This document shows, piece by piece, positions 13,545 through 16,556 of a stretch of DNA of 16,556 bases. The stretch is taken from positions 1 through 16,556 of the forward strand of contig JAJQBV010000019.1 in the NCBI GenBank assembly GCA_021203115.1. Reading direction: 5' to 3'. Within the stretch, counting starts at the first letter, position 1; every line of letters starts with the position of its first letter. Source of the stretch: Clostridiales bacterium (GTDB lineage: Bacteria; Bacillota; Clostridia; Lachnospirales; Lachnospiraceae). Under the pieces are notes generated by a model that made no database searches, was not told the DNA's origin, and saw nothing but the letters and a program-made list of their open reading frames with translations. The position numbers were made by a program, and so were the translations under genes.

Positions 13545-15641
13545 ATGAGCAAAACATTTTCAATGGAAGTGGGCGGACGTACCCTGAGCATTGATGTCGG
13601 GCGTGTCGCGGCCCAGGCAAACGGCGCGGCGCTGATGCACTATGGCGATACGGTTGTGCTGTCCACTGCGACGGCGTCGGATAAACCGCGCGACGGGATT
13701 GATTTCTTTCCCCTGAGCGTGGATTTCGAGGAAAAGATGTATGCTGCCGGCAAGATTCCCGGCGGCTTCAACAAGCGGGAGGGCAAGCCCTCCGAGAATG
13801 AGGTACTGACTGCCCGGGTAATCGACCGTCCCATGCGGCCACTCTTCCCGAAGGATTACCGCAATGACGTCACACTGAACAATCTGGTTTTAAGCGTTGA
13901 CCCGGAGTGCCGTCCGGAGATCGTGGCGATGCTCGGCTCGGCGATTTCTACCTGCATTTCCGACATCCCGTTTGCGGGACCCTGCGCGATGACGCAGATC
14001 GGCATGCAGGACGGCGAGTTTATCGTGAATCCGTCACAGAAGGTCTGGGATGAGGGCGATCTGCAGCTAACGGTTGCATCCACCTCTGAGAAGGTCATCA
14101 TGATCGAGGCGGGCGCGAACGAGATCAAAGAGGATAAGATGATCGAGGCCATCTACATGGCGCATGAGATCAACCTCAAGATCAACGCGTTTATTGAGGA
14201 GATCGTTGCGGAGGTCGGCAAGGAGAAGCACACCTACACAAGCTGTGCGATCCCGGAGGAGATGTTCGCGGCGATCCGTGAGATCGTTCCCCCGGAGGAG
14301 ATGGAGGAAGCGGTCTTTACCGATGAGAAGCAGAAGCACGAGGAAAACATCCGCGCGATCACGGCAAAGCTGGAGGAGGCATTCGCGGACAACGAGGAGT
14401 GGCTCGCTGTGCTCGACGAGGCTGTCTACCAGTACCAGAAAAAGACCGTCCGCAAAATGATCTTAAAGGATCACAAGCGTCCGGACGGCCGCGCGATCAC
14501 ACAGATCCGCCCGCTGGCTGCGGAGGTTGACCTGATCCCCCGTGTCCATGGCTCCGCCATGTTTACCCGCGGACAGACACAGATCTGCACGATCACAACC
14601 CTTGCGCCGCTCTCCGAGATGCAGAGAGTGGACGGGCTGGATGAGAATATCACCAACAAGCGTTACATGCATCAGTATAATTTCCCGTCCTACTCGGTCG
14701 GCGAGACAAAGCCTTCCAGAGGACCGGGGCGCCGCGAGATCGGCCACGGGGCACTTGCGGAGAAGGCGTTGATTCCGGTGCTTCCCTCCGAGGAGGAGTT
14801 TCCCTACGCGATCCGCACGGTATCCGAGACCTTTGAGTCCAACGGTTCCACCTCGCAGGCGAGCATCTGCGCATCCACGATGTCCCTGATGGCAGCGGGT
14901 GTGCCGATCAAAAAGCCTGTGGCAGGTATTTCCTGCGGACTGGTGACCGGCGATACGGATGACGATTACATTGTGCTGACGGATATTCAGGGGTTGGAGG
15001 ATTTCTTCGGCGACATGGACTTCAAGGTGGCCGGCACACATGACGGCATCACCGCGATTCAGATGGATATCAAGATTCACGGACTGACAAGACCCATCGT
15101 GGAGGAGGCTATTGCCCGGACAAGAGAGGCACGGCTGTACATTCTGGATGAGGTTATGGCGAAGGCGATTTCCGAGCCGCGTCCGACCGTCGGCAAGTAC
15201 GCACCGAAGATCATTTCCATGCAGATCGACCCGCAGAAGATCGGCGATGTGGTCGGCCAGAGAGGCAAGACCATCAACGCGATCATCGATGAGACCGGCG
15301 TGAAGATTGATATCAACGATGACGGCGTCGTCTCCATCTGCGGCACGGATCCGGAGATGATGGAGAAGGCCCGCCGCTATGTGGAGATCATTGTCACCGA
15401 CTTTGAGGCCGGACAGGTTCTCACCGGAAAGGTTGTCAGCATCAAGGAATTCGGCGCGTTCATCGAGTTCGCACCCGGAAAAGAGGGAATGGTCCACATT
15501 TCCAAGATCGCGAAACAGCGGATCAACCGTGTGGAGGATGTCCTGACACTGGGCGATAAGGTCACGGTGGTATGCCTCGGCAAAGACCGGATGGGCCGCA
15601 TCAGCTTCAGCATGAAGGATGTCAAAAACAATCAGAAATAA
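13545..15641 (+). CDS. pnp: Polyribonucleotide nucleotidyltransferase (PNPase)
   Basis: A 3'-5' phosphorolytic exoribonuclease that uses phosphate to release NDPs from RNA. It forms a trimeric ring and often associates with the degradosome. The product is 698 residues, the normal length. Order: first RNase PH domain (1-130), helical domain, then a second RNase PH domain with FESNGSTSQASICASTMSLM. The acidic active-site segment follows as TGDTDDDYIVLTDIQG and FFGDMDFKVAG (about 467-497). The KH domain carries VVGQRGKTINAIIDETGVKIDI (about 568-589). The S1 domain runs from about 623 to the end. GAGGAGA precedes the ATG. It is co-transcribed with rpsO, the classic arrangement. Confidence 0.98.
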   Translation: MSKTFSMEVGGRTLSIDVGRVAAQANGAALMHYGDTVVLSTATASDKPRDGIDFFPLSVDFEEKMYAAGKIPGGFNKREGKPSENEVLTARVIDRPMRPLFPKDYRNDVTLNNLVLSVDPECRPEIVAMLGSAISTCISDIPFAGPCAMTQIGMQDGEFIVNPSQKVWDEGDLQLTVASTSEKVIMIEAGANEIKEDKMIEAIYMAHEINLKINAFIEEIVAEVGKEKHTYTSCAIPEEMFAAIREIVPPEEMEEAVFTDEKQKHEENIRAITAKLEEAFADNEEWLAVLDEAVYQYQKKTVRKMILKDHKRPDGRAITQIRPLAAEVDLIPRVHGSAMFTRGQTQICTITTLAPLSEMQRVDGLDENITNKRYMHQYNFPSYSVGETKPSRGPGRREIGHGALAEKALIPVLPSEEEFPYAIRTVSETFESNGSTSQASICASTMSLMAAGVPIKKPVAGISCGLVTGDTDDDYIVLTDIQGLEDFFGDMDFKVAGTHDGITAIQMDIKIHGLTRPIVEEAIARTREARLYILDEVMAKAISEPRPTVGKYAPKIISMQIDPQKIGDVVGQRGKTINAIIDETGVKIDINDDGVVSICGTDPEMMEKARRYVEIIVTDFEAGQVLTGKVVSIKEFGAFIEFAPGKEGMVHISKIAKQRINRVEDVLTLGDKVTVVCLGKDRMGRISFSMKDVKNNQK

Positions 15642-15657
15642 AATGTCTTTCTATGAG

Positions 15658-15690
15658 AAACCGTCGCATGTACCGTGCAGCGGTTTTTTC
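15658..15690 (+). terminator. Intrinsic terminator of rpsO-pnp
   Basis: AAACCG (15658-15663) pairs with CGGTTT (15681-15686). After a 2x2 internal loop, GCATG pairs with CGTGC around a TAC loop. The 3' side runs into TTTTTT ending at 15689. It lies 16 nt after the pnp stop. Confidence 0.82.
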
Positions 15691-15702
15691 ATATATTAAG
15701 AT

Positions 15703-16556
15703 ATGGAACGAATTTTAAAAGAGATATATGCGGACTACGCCTATGAGCGCGGAATCTTCGGGCAGGGCGTCGGGGTGGCGGTTTTGGACACCGGCATCGC
15801 CGCACATCCGGATCTCACAGGCAGGGTCGCGCATTTCTCAGATTATGTAAATCAAAAAACCGAGCCATACGACGACAACGGGCACGGCACCCATATCAGC
15901 GGAATCATCGGGGCGAAAAGCAAGGGGAACTTTCACGGCGTGGCGCCGGACTGCAGACTGTATTCCTGTAAGGTTCTGGATCACAGGGGAAACGGGAAGA
16001 TTGAGGATACCTGCCGGGCGATCGGGGATATCGCGGAGCAAAACCGGAAGCACCGCGGTACCGTGCGCATTATCAACGTCTCCGTCGGAATGACGGATGC
16101 GGTCGGTCCGAAGCTGCAGAGACAGCTTCTGGAGTCCGTTGAGGGCGCATGGGACAGTGGGATTGTAGTCATCGCCGCGGCGGGGAACAACGGACCGGGG
16201 GAGCATACGATCACCAGCCCGGGCGTCTCGCGGAAGATCATTACCGTCGGCAGCATTGATGATACATGGAATTCGCCCGGAGGAAAGGGCTATTCCGGGC
16301 AGGGGCCGACGGAGAAGTGTGTCGTCAAGCCGAAGATCCTGATGCCGGGAACCAATATCTTAAGCTGCGCTAACCGCAGGAGCGGCTACACGAGAAAGAG
16401 CGGAACATCCATGGCGGTGCCCGTCCTCTCCGGGGTGATTGCGCTGCTGCTTTGCGCTTATCCGTCCCTGACGCCGAACGAGGTGAAAATGCGGCTGTTC
16501 TCCTCGGCGCGGCAGGTCGGGGAGCGGAAGAGCTGGGGGACGGTCCGGATGGATGG
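15703..16556 (+). CDS. Subtilisin-family (S8) serine protease, 3' partial
   Basis: The frame is open from ATG 15703 to the end of the window, giving 284 complete codons. The catalytic triad is visible: Asp29 in AVLDTGIAAHPDL, His61 in DDNGHGTHISGIIG, and Ser236 in SGTSMAVPVLSG. The oxyanion Asn is in AAAGNNGPG. There is no signal peptide or long propeptide. The triad Asp comes within 30 residues of the start, so it looks like an intracellular subtilisin. An in-frame TAA immediately upstream makes 15703 the first possible start. No Shine-Dalgarno sequence is present, and TATATT at 15692-15697 could be a -10 for a nearly leaderless message. The C-terminus is outside the window. Confidence 0.92.
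   Translation, partial: MERILKEIYADYAYERGIFGQGVGVAVLDTGIAAHPDLTGRVAHFSDYVNQKTEPYDDNGHGTHISGIIGAKSKGNFHGVAPDCRLYSCKVLDHRGNGKIEDTCRAIGDIAEQNRKHRGTVRIINVSVGMTDAVGPKLQRQLLESVEGAWDSGIVVIAAAGNNGPGEHTITSPGVSRKIITVGSIDDTWNSPGGKGYSGQGPTEKCVVKPKILMPGTNILSCANRRSGYTRKSGTSMAVPVLSGVIALLLCAYPSLTPNEVKMRLFSSARQVGERKSWGTVRMD

Noticed and set aside
14463..15497. 344-codon open frame on the minus strand
   Set aside because: It is the complement of the conserved pnp coding region, with no start signal and no recognisable domain.

Overview
The window is a piece of a GC-rich Firmicutes chromosome, most likely a Lachnospiraceae-type clostridium. The evidence is a pyruvate phosphate dikinase very close to the Clostridium symbiosum enzyme, strong AGGAGG-type ribosome binding sites, and the gene orders rimP-nusA-rnpM-ylxQ-infB-rbfA-nrnA-truB-ribF and rpsO-pnp. 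I cannot name a genus. Both ends cut through genes, so this looks like a contig or an arbitrary slice.

Layout. (1) 1-2538: ppdK, lacking about 29 N-terminal codons, closed by a strong intrinsic terminator. (2) 2619-3838, minus strand: an AT-richer insert carrying a class II Fic protein, with a clear promoter and an array of five related 12-bp elements in front of it. A second open frame runs on past the Fic stop. (3) 4006-12908: a nine-gene plus-strand translation and RNA operon with its own promoter and structured leader. It covers ribosome maturation (rimP, rbfA), transcription elongation (nusA), RNase P modulation (rnpM/ylxR), a kink-turn protein (ylxQ), initiation factor IF2 (infB), nanoRNA turnover (nrnA), tRNA pseudouridylation (truB) and FMN/FAD synthesis (ribF). 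Many of the genes overlap, which indicates translational coupling. (4) 13129-15690: rpsO-pnp with its own promoter, a leader that can form an S15-type pseudoknot, and a terminator. (5) 15703-16556: the start of an intracellular subtilisin-like protease, cut by the window end.

The most unusual content is a pair of 191-nt elements at 10786-10976 and 12914-13104, in inverted orientation on either side of truB-ribF. Each has a 117-nt core that is about 90% identical between copies. Each core is enclosed by 37-nt arms that pair with each other almost perfectly, although the arm sequence differs between copies at 17 of 37 positions. Thirteen of those 17 differences are compensated. The core also folds into a rod with two tandem G-A/G-A steps and compensatory changes. 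I do not recognise it as a named RNA or repeat family. It behaves like a structured RNA, or a mobile palindromic element whose structure is conserved.

The rest is well-known housekeeping biology. The Fic insert with its operator-like array is the second region of interest.
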